From positions 900,268 to 964,267 of the forward strand of contig PCDI01000011.1 of assembly GCA_002778195.1 (NCBI GenBank): a stretch of 64,000 bases of DNA. The letters are read 5' to 3'. The DNA is from Raffaelea ambrosiae. Lineage: Eukaryota > Ascomycota > Sordariomycetes > Ophiostomatales > Ophiostomataceae. The position numbers were made by a program, and so were the translations under genes. Below the pieces are notes generated by a model. The model worked only from the letters and a program-made list of their open reading frames with translations, was not told where the DNA came from and searched no databases. Of this stretch, positions 20,576 to 32,179 are shown one piece after another; position 1 is the stretch's first letter; each line of letters begins with the position of its first letter.

Positions 20576-21703
20576 AAGGGAGAGAGAGAGAGAGAGGACA
20601 ATTTTCTGGCAGCCGGATCCATTTGTTGTTTTGCTGCAATACGCATCTTGCTCTTCTCCCTGCTCTCGGCATTTGTCTCCTTTTATTTTTTTCCCCCGGT
20701 CCTGCGGCTGATTGCCCAGGCCACAAGCAGAAAAAGAAAAGGAAAAAAAAAAAAAAGGTGAGATTCTCTTCCCTCTCAAATTCTTCTCTTCTTCCCAGCA
20801 AGCCTTGTATGATGACGCCGCGGGGCCATCTGAACATGTTCCGCTCCCCGGAATCTCCTTTTCGGAGGAGGCTCGGGGGAGTATGGGTGCTGAAGACTAC
20901 CGCGTTATAAACCTACCAATCTTCTCAATTGTCTCTGAAAGGCGCTCGACCTCTTCTGTACCTTGTTTGCACGTTTGTCCTCCGGTTGAAAGAACTCGGC
21001 ACTAATACGGCGACAGACAAGCATCTTCAGCGCCCGACAACACGGCTGGCCTCGCCCTTATTGGTGAGTGACCGGGCCAGCACGCGTGGAAACCAGGGCA
21101 CGCCGGCTGGTATGCGATCACAGCAACAGCAACACTCCAGAGCTGTACGGGCCGGGCACGGTCTCTGCCCAGCTTCCGATTCCATATAGATCATGCATAG
21201 CGATATATTATTTTTTTGATTGTCGGGACAGGAATTGAAACAAAACAAAACAAAACAAATGAAATTAGATTGCCTGGGTCGTTCTGTTGGTTGTGCACGT
21301 GACCATGTCCAGTGGGCAGACGCCCCTTACACCGGCATCTGGCTGTGGGTCCTGGGCTGTTTCCAGGGCAACCCCAATATTGGACTAAACAAACACGCCC
21401 GAGAAGCCGGTCTAGACGAAGAAAAAGGTCGAGCGCGGTGACCCATGCTTGCTTGAATCTGAGCAAAAATCAGAAAATGAGGGGGAGAAAGTGATACGGA
21501 CCACCATCACCACCATCCCGCACACGAGCCCACGCATTGCCAGTCCGGCCCAAGAGCTGCATCTCTGTGATCCATTTGGCAGGAGACGCTCTGTTCTGAC
21601 GGACGGGGCCATTTCGAACGATATTGGACGCTTTGTTTATGTGTCTTGCTTCTCACGGGCCATCGGGATACGCACATCGCCTGCTCGCCCTTCTAGGCCC
21701 GCC
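20576..21703. other. Intergenic upstream of the ADIP-family gene
   Basis: 1.1 kb with a short AG repeat (20580-20595), A-runs and an (AAAAC)n stretch (21239-21256). A 5'-leader intron ending at TTCTAG (21691-21696) just before the ATG is possible but has no firm donor. Confidence 0.45.
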
Positions 21704-23454
21704 ATGGCCGACCTCGCCAACCTCCGTACGGCGTCGCTGTACATCAACAACCAGCTGCTCTCGCGGGGCCTGCTCCGCGATGGCCGGTCCATCGACTTTG
21801 CCGACCCGGCCGGTGGCTCGGAGGCTGGTGGCAGCACGGCCGACACCATGGGCCGCATCATCAGCCTCGTCAACGACCTCATCCTCCGCCGCGACCGCGA
21901 CGCCGAGCACCGCGAGTCCCTCTCGACCGCCCTCCGCACCGTCCGCGCCGAGAACCTCCGACAGGCCAACGACCTCCAGCGATCGCTCGACCGCCATGCC
22001 GACGCCGAGCGCCGCGCGGCCCTCGCCGACGCCGCCGAGGCCAGCCTGCGCGCGCAGCTCGTCGCCACGGAGGCCAGCGTCCGCAAGCTGCGCGACGAGG
22101 CCGCCCGCATGCGGGCCCTCGTGGCCCAGACGCGGGCGACGTGTGCCCACGACGTGCGCAAGCGCGACCGCCAGATCGACGGCCTGAAAAGGGCCGTCAG
22201 CGACGCGGGGCGCGCCCGCGGCGAGCGCCGCGGTGCCGCCATCACGACCATCGTCGTGGGGGAGGACACGGAGCGAGACAAAACCACCCACCCGCTGCGG
22301 ACCCTGTTGCCCAAGAGCAGTCCGGCCGTGGCCCGGGAAAGCACGCCTCTTGTCCTCCCGGACCCCAGCGCCGGAGCCGACCTGCGCAGCGAGACCAATG
22401 CCTTTTTGGCGGCGCTGGCGCGCGGCCTCAGCAACGACAACGAGGCCCTCCTGGGCCTGGTGCGGTACACCAGCCGGCAGCTCAAGACGATGAGCGGGTT
22501 CGGCGGTGGGGAGGCGGAGGCGGAGGCGGAGGCGGCGGCGGAGGAGGAAAGCGACGGGCACGCGGCCGACCCCGACGCCATGATGGTCGAAATGGAGGCC
22601 GTGCTCGAGCACCTGCGGACGATCCTGACGAACCCGTCGTTTGTGCCGATCGAGGAGGTGCTGCAGCGCGAGACCGAGATTGGCCGTCTGCGCGACGGCT
22701 GGGAGAAGATGGAGGGCCGCTGGAAGGAGGCCGTGCACCTGCTGGACGGCTGGCGCCGCCGCATGGCCCTAAGCGGGCGGCCCGTCAACATGGAGGAAAT
22801 CAAGATGGGGCTGCGGCTGAGCCCGGTGCGCGTCCGGGACGTGGCCGAGACGGCCCAGGGGTTCCGCGGGATGCGCACGGCGACGCGGGAGCGCGAGAGG
22901 AAGCTGCGGGTAGCCTTTGCCGAAGTGGAGGAGGAGGGAGAGGAGGAGGAGGGTGAGAAGTCTCGAGAAGAAGAGCAGGAAGAGCAGGAAGAGGAGGAGG
23001 CACAGCCAGCCAAAATCTTCCCAGACCATGTCGACGAAAATGACCATCGTGTCTATGCGGAGGAAGAAGAAGGAGAAGAGCAGCGCCTCGGCCTTGCGGA
23101 GGACCCTGCCATGGAGCCGCTCGTGCGGACGCCCAGCCCGGCCGAGTCGTCGCTGCATCTCGTGCCGGCGCCGCCGCGGGACGAGCACTTTGACGGCCTC
23201 GACAGCGACAGCGAGAGCAGCATCTTTCTGGAGGATGGCGAGGACTACTGTGGAGACGAGGTGGACTTCGACGCCGACGACGACGACGACGAGGAGGAGC
23301 CGAATGTGCAGATCCTGGAGCAGTCCGTCATGCTGCCGTCTCTGGATGCCTCCTCGCCGGCACCACCACCGCCGGCGGCTCGGTTCGCGCGGTCGACACC
23401 GTCGCCGTCGCCACCGCCTCCTCCCAAGCACCGGAAGCAGCCGGAGCAACAGCA

Positions 23455-23485
<31 letters not shown>

Positions 23486-24057
23486 AAAGAGAAACACGTC
23501 GAGCGGCCTGCGGCCCGCGTGCTCTCCGAGAAGCCATCCAAGCCGATGGCCAAGACAGCTGCCGCGCGCCACGTGGAAAAGCTCCGAGCAGCCGGAGGAG
23601 GAGGGGCAGGAGCAGCAGCAGGAGCAGCAGGAGGACTGCGACCGTCATCGGCGGCCGGGAACAGGAGGACGGCGCCCGTCACCAGAGACACAAGAGATGG
23701 CGGGAAAGACATGGTCCGCGGTCGACAGGGTCGTCGTCGTGGCGAAGAGAATGAGAACACCAAAGAGGCCATAGAGGCCAAGGAGACGAAAGAAAGCAAG
23801 GACACGAAGGAGACCAAAGAACCCATCAGCAAGCCGGCTGTCACAAAGCCCACCAAGCCCGCGGCAGGAACAAGGACAGCAGCCACGACCACGGCCACGA
23901 CTTCTGCTGCTTCTGCTGCTTCTGCTGCTTTGGCGCGAAACGTGCCGCAGCGGCCTCCACGCGCGTCGACGAAGAAGCCCCCCCGGACCGCCGTCTCGTC
24001 CGCCGTGGCGCAGGACCGCGCGCGGCCTGCCTCGGCGGCCTCGCAGGCGTCGGAGGC

Positions 24058-24090
<33 letters not shown>

Positions 24091-25354
24091 TTCGGCGGAC
24101 AGCGTGGCTTTGGTTGGGCCGGCTACGAAAGGGGCACCAACGGCGCACGGCAGGACGGCCACGGCGGCCCCCGCCCCCGCCGCCGCCTCCGCGCGGCCTG
24201 TCTCCTCCTTGGCCACGCGCAAAGCAGCGGCAGCAGCCACGACAGCGACGGCCCACGGTCCACCGTCGCGGCCGGGCTCGCCCAAGAAGCCGAGCGCACC
24301 CAAGAAGCAACAGCCGAAGCCGCCGCACAAGGCCAACCAGGCCAACCAGGCCAACAAGACCACCAAGACAGCGGTGGAGGCCGCGGAGAAGGAGGAAGAG
24401 GCAGCGACGGCTGCTGCGGCGGCTGTTTCGCACCCGTCTGCGGAGGAATGGGCGTCCCACCCTGTTCGCGCGCCCCCTGAAGCAACGACAACAACAACAG
24501 CCGACTCCTTGTCGGATGCAAAGGACCAGGCGCGGATGCCGCCTCCGCCTGTGCCCACGACGGCCCTGCCGGGCCAGAGCAGCAGCGGCAGTAGCCGGAG
24601 CCGGGCCACCACCACCACCACCACCACCACCGCCACCGTCGTGACAAGCACGACGGCGTCGTCTTCCTCCACGTTGGCGACCGCGACCAGCCGCACCCGC
24701 AGCCGGTCGCCCGTCAAGACCACCACCTACCACCATACGGCCACCGGCTCGGCGGGCTCGGCGGGGTCGGCGGGGTCGGCAGGGTCGGCGGGTGCTCCTC
24801 TGGGCTCCCCGTCCAAGCTCCCGCTTCCGACCACAGGGACGGGTGCCGGTGCGGGTTCCGGGGCCGGGGCCGGTGCCGGTGCCGTCCCGGCCAGCCCGGC
24901 TCTCAACATGGCCACCATTGCCGCCAAGCTGGCTGCGTCCGAGCGCGAGGCCGATGCCGCGCGCGTGCGGGCCAAGCTCAAGGCTCTGCGGGGGGCGCTG
25001 GGCGGTGGCGGAGGAAGCGGCGGTGGTGGTGTCCGCGCGGCGCCCAAGACGTCTCCGACGTCGACGGCATCCCGGGACGCGTCGGGGTCGTCGTCCACCG
25101 AGGCCAAGGAGGCCGCCTCGGCGGACCCGGTCCAGGCGATGCTGGCCGAGACGGCCGCGGCGGCCGAGAAGAGCGCGCGCGACCCGCCGCAGAACGACCC
25201 GGTGCGGAAGCGGCAGCCGCTGCTGCCGCAGCGGCGACGTACGAGCAAGGCGGCGTCGCGGCGGCGGAGCACGCTGAACCCGTGGGAGCTGGAGACGCTC
25301 ATGTCGGGGAGTGCGGGGAGCGGAGGCGAGGCGCCCGTGGCAACGGACGAGTAA
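21704..25354 (+). CDS. ADIP/Msd1/TinC-family microtubule-organising protein
   Basis: A single exon of 1,216 residues. The start chosen is ATG 21704 (GCC-ATG-GCC), from which the family block begins at once: MADLANLRTASLYINNQLLS then RGLLRDGRSIDF. This N-terminal block and the following coiled coil (about residues 45-190) match the afadin/alpha-actinin-binding family (SSX2IP, fission yeast Msd1, Aspergillus TinC). A second helical region (about 225-410) contains NAFLAALARGLSNDNEALLGLV and EEVLQRETEIGRLRDGWEKM. From about residue 410 the protein is acidic, then very low-complexity: Gln, Ser and Thr runs, ETKESKDTKETKE, Gly-Ser-Ala repeats. A short conserved-looking helix, PALNMATIAAKLAASEREAD, lies near the C-terminus. 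Family members sit at spindle pole bodies or centrosomes, anchor gamma-tubulin microtubule minus ends, and TinC binds the NIMA kinase. Confidence 0.85.
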
Positions 25355-25523
25355 GAAGCGAGAGGAGGGTGCTGTGAAGAAAGGGGAACATAGAGTTGGG
25401 GTCCGGTTATGTTCCGTTTTTTTTGTTTTTTTTTTTGTTTTTCGGCTGGGGAGGGCTATCTCTTTGGATGCTTGGATGATCTAAGTTTTCTTGTCTTGCT
25501 TTCTTGTTTTTCTTTCCTGCCTG

Positions 25524-25556
<33 letters not shown>

Positions 25557-26060
25557 CTTACTCCTTGTTTAGTGATTCTCACGATTGTTATGATTGATGA
25601 GGCGTCTTTTTTTGCCATGGCTCTCTCTGCTATTTCAGAGGTTCTTTCTCGTTCTATTTTTTTTTTTTTCAAAAGACATGCTACTGTTAGAGACCGCTTG
25701 CCTCCCAACATAGAATCTGCACAACCTCGACGGATGTATGCGTGTTCCGTGCTTTGTGTGCGCAAAAGAAAAAAAAGACGGCCAATGTCGTCGACGTTCC
25801 TTGAACCAGTGGCCTTCCTGCTCCGCGTCCACGTACTCCTTTGAGCCTGCTCTTGCGCCCAGCATCCAAGTTGGTCACTCAAAAATAGACACAACAAGAA
25901 GAACAAGCAAAAAAAAAAAACAGAGGAGTGTTCATTCACAATGACCTTTCCAAATTCGTATACTCTGAATCATTCATGGTCTAATGCTAAACGCTTGCCA
26001 AAACGCCTTGGGTTCACCCCATGATCCAACCACCCATGTCTCCAACACCAGCACCCCCCT
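25355..26060. other. Intergenic, convergent 3' ends
   Basis: T-rich then A-rich 3'-UTR sequence with TTC repeats at 25528-25556; no gene supported. Confidence 0.6.
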
Positions 26061-28769
26061 CTACAGCCCCAGAGCTTCTTCCTTGGACGGCCACGGGAAT
26101 ATTGGCGGTGGCTCTGCGTTGTGCACAATGGCAATGCCATATTTTCCCGCTAGCTTCGTGAGCTGGTCCAGAATCGCGCCCCCCATCCGGCCTGTGTAAA
26201 TAGTCTTGACCAGCGGAAAGAATCTCTCCTTCTTCTCCTTCTCCTTGCCGTCAACGTCGTCTCTGCTGCCCTTGGCATCATTCATCTTCCTGCTGCCCCC
26301 GACGCTGTCCTTCTCCACGTTATGGTCCGGGTTGTCCGCATTGTTCACCTCCGTGGCTCTGTTGTCCTTGCCGCTGCTGTTGCCGTTGCCGTTGCCGTTG
26401 CCGCCGCCGTCGCTGCTGCTGCTGCTGCTCTCCTCATCACGGCTCCGCGCAATCATTTCCATCAACACCATGGTTGACTCTCCGACTTCGCGCGTCTCTC
26501 CGGTCAGATTGACAGACAAGGTCTCGACATTTTGAAATCTTTGGATCTCCGGATACAATTCATGGCTGGGACTGTACCCCGTACCAAAAGGCGAAGTGCT
26601 CAGTTTCACATCGTGTATGCCTAGCGTCTGGATCCGGTCTGGGTTCGCCACAGAAAACTTGGCAGCCCATGGTGCGGTCGTCATCATCTTGATGTTCAGC
26701 TGTAGCGAGGCCAGTTCTAGGCTCGGTACGAGTATATGCTTGGAATCGTCGACCATAAGGTCCAAGTTCGCCTGACAACGGAAGGCTTCCAAGTGGGAAA
26801 ACGTGCGCAAGGTATTGTGGCCGGAATAGTCATAGTCCCTCAGGAGCTCTTTGGCTAGCACGGTATCATCGCCCAAAATATCGATGCGTCGTATGTTGTC
26901 GGGCACGCGAGGGAACTCCAGGTGGAGTCGTGGCCACTGCACACTTGTTTTGGGGCCGATAACAAGCGTGTCAAGGTTCTTCCAGACCGTCTTGGGGTCG
27001 TATGCATCCAGCAATGGTTCCCCAGGCCCGCTGCCGCAGAACTTGACCCCGTCCAGGTATAGCTGCTCCAGCGAAGGGGCGGCCACGCAGATGCTAGGCT
27101 GTATGATTCTCTCGTTAGCTTCCACGTCTCTGTTCGGGTGCTGTTCTGCGCCTTTTTCAAATACACAAATGCAGTATCGTACCAGGAATGCTCGAGCCTC
27201 TTCAGTCATCCAGACAGAGTCTAGTACTTTCAGGCACTTCAACTTCTCGAGCGGAATGCCAACGTCGCCGCCCCCAACGTTTGAAAGCTCGAGATACTCG
27301 AGAGTCTTTCTGGCACTTCTTATAAGCCCCATGTTGTGAACATCCATCCTGTTTTGGCTGTGGATAGTAAGGCTCCGGCATGCCGACAAAAAGGGATGAG
27401 TCTTGAGTCGGGGATAGGTGTCTTCCAGGTTGTGAATATCGCAGTACGGGATCATCAGCACAACCTCTTCCAAATTGGGAAATCGTTGCAAGATTTCTGG
27501 AATAAACCTGGGCCCATAGTATCCCCAGGTGCGGTACTCGAGCCTCAACTTGGTTGTCTGTAAATTGGGGAAGCGCCGGAAGAGGCTCTGCTGCTGCTTG
27601 GGTTGCGGCGGCGCTTTGCCTCGCAAGACAATCGACAGTGGCCGTAGTTGTATGCGCTTCAGAACACCTGCCCACGTCTTCGAGACACGGCTGCAGGACC
27701 TGATAGGCATGGAAGTGTCAGTTTTCGGTCCCTCAAGTCCAGCTCCGACACGGTAAACACCGCACGGGCTCTACCTACAACAAGTTCTGCAATGTCAGGT
27801 AATGGAGGATATCTTCCACAAGCTCAACTGGTAGGTGGGGAATGAAGTCGCCACAGCCAAAGCACAAGAAGCACCGCTCAAGAGCTTTTGCGAGGGGGGT
27901 ACTTGGGTCGCCGTGTTCGGAGACGTTGTGCACGCCATGCCGGTAGATACAGCGCGCCGCAAACCTGGGCGAGGCCACAGCTGGAGAGCCCGCTGGCGAC
28001 TGCTCCATGGCCAATACAGCCTTGGCCACGTGCAAATAGCCTTCGGGTCGGTGTGGTGCCAAGTTGACCAGCATCTGGCCGAGCTTTAGGGCCTGGGTGA
28101 TGTCCAGTTTGCGGGCAGCCACCGTTGCCCGCTCCAGGACAGCGAAATGCCGCGGCTCTGGACACCGCACATTCCCCGAGCCGCAAGAACACTCGCGTTC
28201 CGTGGCCAGGGCATAGACAGCTGTGAGGTCCAGCTCAGACACGGGAAACATGGCACTGTCCGTGCCGACGCCGGGAGTTGGGCCGAGCTTCACAGACCGC
28301 ACCCGACGCGTCTGTGCCGCCGCGACAAAGTCCTTGCAGGAGCAGTTTCCGAGCGGGTCAATGGCAGAAAGTGGCGCTCCAGCTGCCTTGAACTGTTTCC
28401 GGATCTCATCGTTGCAGGAGCAGTATACCAGGGCCTGTTCTTGTCCGTCAGCCGAGCCGTGCCTCATCAGGTAGTCTGTGCCCGCCAACATGGGCACAGC
28501 AAGCATATCGAGCCTCCATCACATCATCCCACCTTCTTGAACGTGTCGAGAGCTTCTTGAAAACGGTCCAGCTTCAGGAGCTTCGAGCCTCTGTCTTCCA
28601 GAGTCTGCATGGGGCTGGCGGCCGGCTTCGCGTTGACCGTGTCCCGGAAAGAGAGAGCGCGTTGCGGGACAGAGCTTGCAACCTTGGCTTTCTTCGTCTC
28701 TGAGTCTGCCCCAACAGATGGTTGCTTTCGCTTTATATTTGGCCCCAGGGGAGTTGTGTTTCCGTCCAT
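26061..28769 (-). CDS. F-box / TPR protein with Cys-x-Cys motifs
   Basis: Three exons on the minus strand: 28769-28533, 28434-27779 and 27699-26061, giving 843 residues. Intron 1 (98 nt, GTGGGA...ACAG) has a GCTGAC branch site just before the acceptor. Intron 2 is 79 nt (GTAGGT...TCAG). The N-terminus is a basic disordered segment, then a TPR-like helix pair (LEDRGSKLLKLDRFQEALDT) continued by LGQMLVNLAPHRPEGYLHVA. Between them lie Cys pairs Y-C-S-C-N-D, N-C-S-C-K-D and E-C-S-C-G-S. The F-box is IPHLPVELVEDILHYLTLQN, spliced on to SCSRVSKTWAGVL. The large C-terminal part looks like irregular leucine-rich repeats (FPNLEEVVLMIPY, SLEQLYLDGVKF). As an F-box protein it should be the substrate receptor of an SCF ubiquitin ligase, with the C-terminal repeats binding the substrate, which is unknown. 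A Gly-Asn and Ser-rich insert lies near the C-terminus. Confidence 0.88.
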
Positions 28770-29235
28770 GGCGTGTTCATGGAAGGTGAGGCCTGTCTTC
28801 TATCAAGTTTCTGACCTTTTGGTTCTTGTGAAAGTGTTACAGAAGGAAGGAACGATCCAGGACAAGCCTGATTTGTTAGCCCCACTTCCCGGTAGTGGCG
28901 GGTTCTGGTGTTCTGGAAACGTTTACAGGCGACACTACCACAAACCCGCCAGGGGATGTCAGTGAAACTGTTGTAAACTACGTTTTGGACCACCGTTTTG
29001 TTGGCTCCAATCAACACACAGCAGAAACTGCATGCGATATCTTTTGGAGAGCATGCATATTAAATGACTCAAGAATTATACAGGCAAGGCTTTCAACCCC
29101 GCAACTGTTTCTGAGATTTGTCTCGCGGTTTGAAACAGGCAATAGCCATTTCTTCTGGCGTGTCAACTACTGATACCGCTTATTCTCGCAGCATATTGCC
29201 TTCTTTTTCAAAGTGTTTTATGCCTCTGCACATAG
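28770..29235. other. Intergenic upstream of the coding fragments
   Basis: 466 nt beside the F-box start. It should hold that gene's promoter and, if the fragments to the right are a real gene, its upstream part. Nothing recognisable is seen. Confidence 0.4.
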
Positions 29236-29847
29236 CAGAGCACGACGACGATTGAACGCAGATGGGGATATTTCGCCCCGTCACAGAACATGTTTACGGG
29301 CGAACAGATTGACCAGCGGCGGATGATATGTGTCGCTGTGGACGGCGAACAGGACAGTAAGGAGCGGTCCATTGCGCTCCTCCACCAGGTCGTTGATGCC
29401 CTGGCAGGGGATATCATGGAAACTGATCTCTCGCCCGAGTGAGAAATACTTTCCGTTTCAACCGACCCTCGGGACGACAGAATAGAGCAAGTGCACTATG
29501 CTTCTCTGCGAAATTTGCAACCTCCGAAGACAGTCCTACGATCCGAACCACGAGAGTTGGATGGGCTGACTCCACACATGAACCTTGTTGTCGATGCTGC
29601 TGAGGATGGGGAGACTCTTCCTAGGAATTCTTCGTCTGCAAGCAGTACTTTATGCACCACTTTGCCGGTCGCACAGGGGCTGACCTGAACATTTGCATGC
29701 TCCCCCCGGGAGCAGAACCTGGACGACGTCAAGTCTTTGAACGAATGGCCACAGCACCCAGAAGTGCGGCTGGACCGCGACGTGGAGGACTTTCGAGCTG
29801 TGCTCGATGCCTGGGTCCAGAAGCGAAGAGGCACAGAAGCCTTCTAG
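29236..29847 (+). pseudogene. Coding-like fragments, probable decayed gene
   Basis: Three stretches read like real protein but cannot be joined cleanly. 29236-29440 (contains IERRWGYFAPSQNMFTGEQI and RRMICVAVDGEQ) is followed by a possible GTGAGA donor. 29497-29568 contains LCEICNLRRQSYDPNHESW and ends in a stop. 29625-29847 contains EFFVCKQYFMHHFAGRTGAD and then, in another frame, NLDDVKSLNEWPQHPEV ending RRGTEAF-stop at 29845-29847. Donor/acceptor phases between them do not match without weak sites, and no start codon region is evident upstream. I do not recognise the family. It could be an intact gene with non-standard introns, but frame decay is more likely. Confidence 0.4.
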
Positions 29848-30689
29848 CCGATGAGGAGCTATAGAGATGTTCCCAAGTACATTGACTGACCAGCTATGGA
29901 GCTAGAAGACACAGGGTTCGGCCTCGGCCTCGGCCTTCAGCCCTGCTGGATGGTGCCGCGGATCAAATTCCCCCAAGGGCAGCAAGATGACCAGTTGGGA
30001 GCGCCCAGTCGGGAGCGTCCACCGCAGAGCTAGTTATAACCGGACCATGTTCTCGCAAACGGACATCTTATATTCCAAAGATAGGGCCAGTAGTCCACAA
30101 AGAGGCCCTTAAAAAGAGCAATTGATAGCCCCCTTCGCCAACCGTATGTACTTCATGACTTGTATGTGTGTTTAATTGTTTTGTATATTTTGAACTCCCA
30201 AAGAACACCGCAACCTTTGAAAGGTTCCCATGCTGCAATAAAAAATAAAAAATGGCAAAGTGGCTCCGGGTTTCCTTTTAGTCAAGCCGCTCCTCCCATT
30301 CATTCTATCTCCCCTCCAATTGGTTTTTTTTTTCTCCGGGGGGGGGAGGCGAGGTTTATTCAATCCCAAGGTCCCCCAGCTATTGTATACAAGCAGCATA
30401 TTTCCTTTTTGTCCACCAATTCTTCTGTCCTGTAATACGACACAGATGTTCCGTTTGAAGGAGTCATTGGCTTCGAAAAGTTGTGACGCCTAAGAACGGC
30501 CTCCCCTCCTGGATGGGCTTTTCCTAGTTGCTGTCGTGTGATGTGATGGTTGCGTATGATGTCGATGTGCGCATAAAGAATGGCTTGGCAGGATCGGGTC
30601 TCGAGTCACGTTAAAATGTGTCGAGTCCATCGAGTCAACCAAGTCAATAGAGCAACCGAGTAATTGAGTAGTCAAGTCGAGTCTTTCCT
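29848..30689. other. Intergenic
   Basis: Contains a GGCCTC tandem (29921-29936) and a TATAAC element near 30035. Near 30600-30685 there is a short imperfect TCGAGTC/CAAGTC-type repetition. No gene is supported. Confidence 0.45.
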
Positions 30690-31050
30690 TTACAGGAAGA
30701 AGCGCGAGAACACCTCAACGATCAGTCCACCAAAGACGACAAAGCCGAGGACGCCTAGGAGACAAAAAAAATTAGAAAAAAAAAGAAGGGATATCAGTAG
30801 ACCAAATCATTCAATGCGTACCCAGCCACACCGGCGAGATCGGCGACTTGGGTGTGTCCTTGGACCGCTTCTTAATCTCGGCCTCGGACTTGCCGCGGCG
30901 GGCGTCCTGCTCGCGCGCAAACTTGAGGTTGCGGCGGCGCTGTTCGGGTGTTTGGGCCTAAGAGAGAGAGAGGGAGGAGAACGGTCAGTATGGAAAGCGT
31001 TGAAGAGCTGGAGTGAAAGCCTGGCTGGTCATGCGAACACCACTTACCAT
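30690..31050 (-). CDS. YSY6: Stress-associated ER protein (RAMP4/SERP1, yeast Ysy6)
   Basis: Three exons on the minus strand: 31050-31048 (the ATG codon alone), 30957-30822 and 30754-30690, giving 67 residues. Introns are 90 nt (GTAAGT...TTAG) and 67 nt (GTACGC...CTAG). The sequence AQTPEQRRRNLKFAREQD, RRGKSEAEIKKRSKD and P-K-S-P-I-S-P-V-W-L-G leads into one C-terminal membrane helix (VLGFVVFGGLIVEVFSRFFL). This is the tail-anchored RAMP4/Ysy6 family, which associates with the Sec61 translocon and helps protect or glycosylate nascent membrane proteins under ER stress. The length is exactly that of the family. It is too small and too interrupted to appear as one open frame. Confidence 0.92.
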
Positions 31051-31671
31051 GATGTTGGATTATGGTGCGAGAAGCCGAGTTCAGCTGCGACCAGAACAAA
31101 GGAGAAAAAGACTTCTAAACAATAACAAGACAGCGAAACCAAGATGGCCAACAGGCAATGTGGTGATGCAGAATGGTTGGCAGTCCCAAAGGGAAGGGGG
31201 GTGGTGGGAAGGGAGGTTTTGTGTCGCTCAGTAAAAAGGCGAAAGTGCGATTTAGACTTTCCCTAATAAAAGCCTTGGGGACAGATTACCACAGCGCGAA
31301 CGGCCAGGGTGTTCCCAATGGTGGCTGAGGGGCCGTTTCTGCGCGCCAGCGCACGCGGTCGCCGAATGGGCTCTTGTTCCCCACCGAGGCTGCCTAGGGG
31401 CGCCTGTCTTGCCAATGTGTCTCTGTTCCAGCACAGGGGAGGCGCTCATTCCATGTGGGGCTCTCGTACGCCTGTAAAAGCCCACAATCACACAGAGAAG
31501 ACCACCACCACCACCGCCTGCTAGAAATGCGCACGAGACTTAATTGGCCAGAGCGGTTATAGTGAGAAACGGCAAGCCAAAGAAATCGACTCTAAAAGAA
31601 AGCTCTCTCTCTCTCTCACTCTTCGAGCCTCACCACCCAACAGCCACAGAAAACCGGCCCACCACAAAGCC
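31051..31671. promoter_or_regulatory. Divergent promoter region, YSY6 / small mitochondrial protein
   Basis: 621 nt between divergent starts; ACC trinucleotide repeat at 31502-31516 and CT repeat at 31603-31618 in the right-hand leader. No gene supported. Confidence 0.45.
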
Positions 31672-32179
31672 ATGATCCCAAGACGCCTCCTCTCTGGCGG
31701 CGCACAGCAGCAGCCATGGAGCCAGACGGCAGTTGCTGCTCTTCGTAGCAGCAGCTGCGGCAGCCGTCCAGCAGCTGCCGGCCGGCGGCTCCAACTGTTG
31801 TCCGGCCCGGCAGCCCGGAGGTGGACATCCACCGAGCAACGGCCCTATGTAAGACACATGTTCATGAAAAGCCCCGGTACCGTTTGCCGTTGTTCTTTAT
31901 ATCGCTAACCCCCTCCCCTCGCAGTCCTCCTTCTTCAAAACATTTGGCCGACCCATTGCCAAGGTCTCCCTCATGGCCATCTTTACCTACCAGGTGGTCT
32001 ACTATGCTTGGACCAAGCTCGCCTTTGACGAAGACCGGGCCGACCGGCAGGGTAGGTGAGCTCTTTATTGCCCGTGGAGACACAGACACCTTACTGACGC
32101 CCTGGTAGCTGAGCTCTCTGCCCTGGAGGAACAAGTAAAGGAATTGCAGGCGAAGCGACAGACAACGAGCAAACCATAG
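31672..32179 (+). CDS. Small mitochondrial inner-membrane protein, conserved fungal type
   Basis: Three exons, 31672-31848, 31925-32051 and 32109-32179, give 124 residues; introns are 76 nt (GTAAGA...GCAG) and 57 nt (GTAGGT...GTAG). The first exon is an Arg/Ser/Ala-rich presequence (MIPRRLLSGGAQQQPW ... RRWTST). Exon 2 holds SFFKTFGRPIAKVSLMAIFT and then a single membrane helix up to YYAWTKLAF. The end is a short charged coiled coil (ELSALEEQVKELQAKR). Presequence, one helix and a matrix or intermembrane-space coiled coil suggest an assembly or scaffold factor. The layout recalls the Ina17-type ATP synthase assembly factors, but I cannot confirm that. Confidence 0.8.

Noticed and set aside
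23245..24726. 493-codon minus-strand ORF
   Set aside because: Antisense of the low-complexity part of the ADIP/TinC-like gene.
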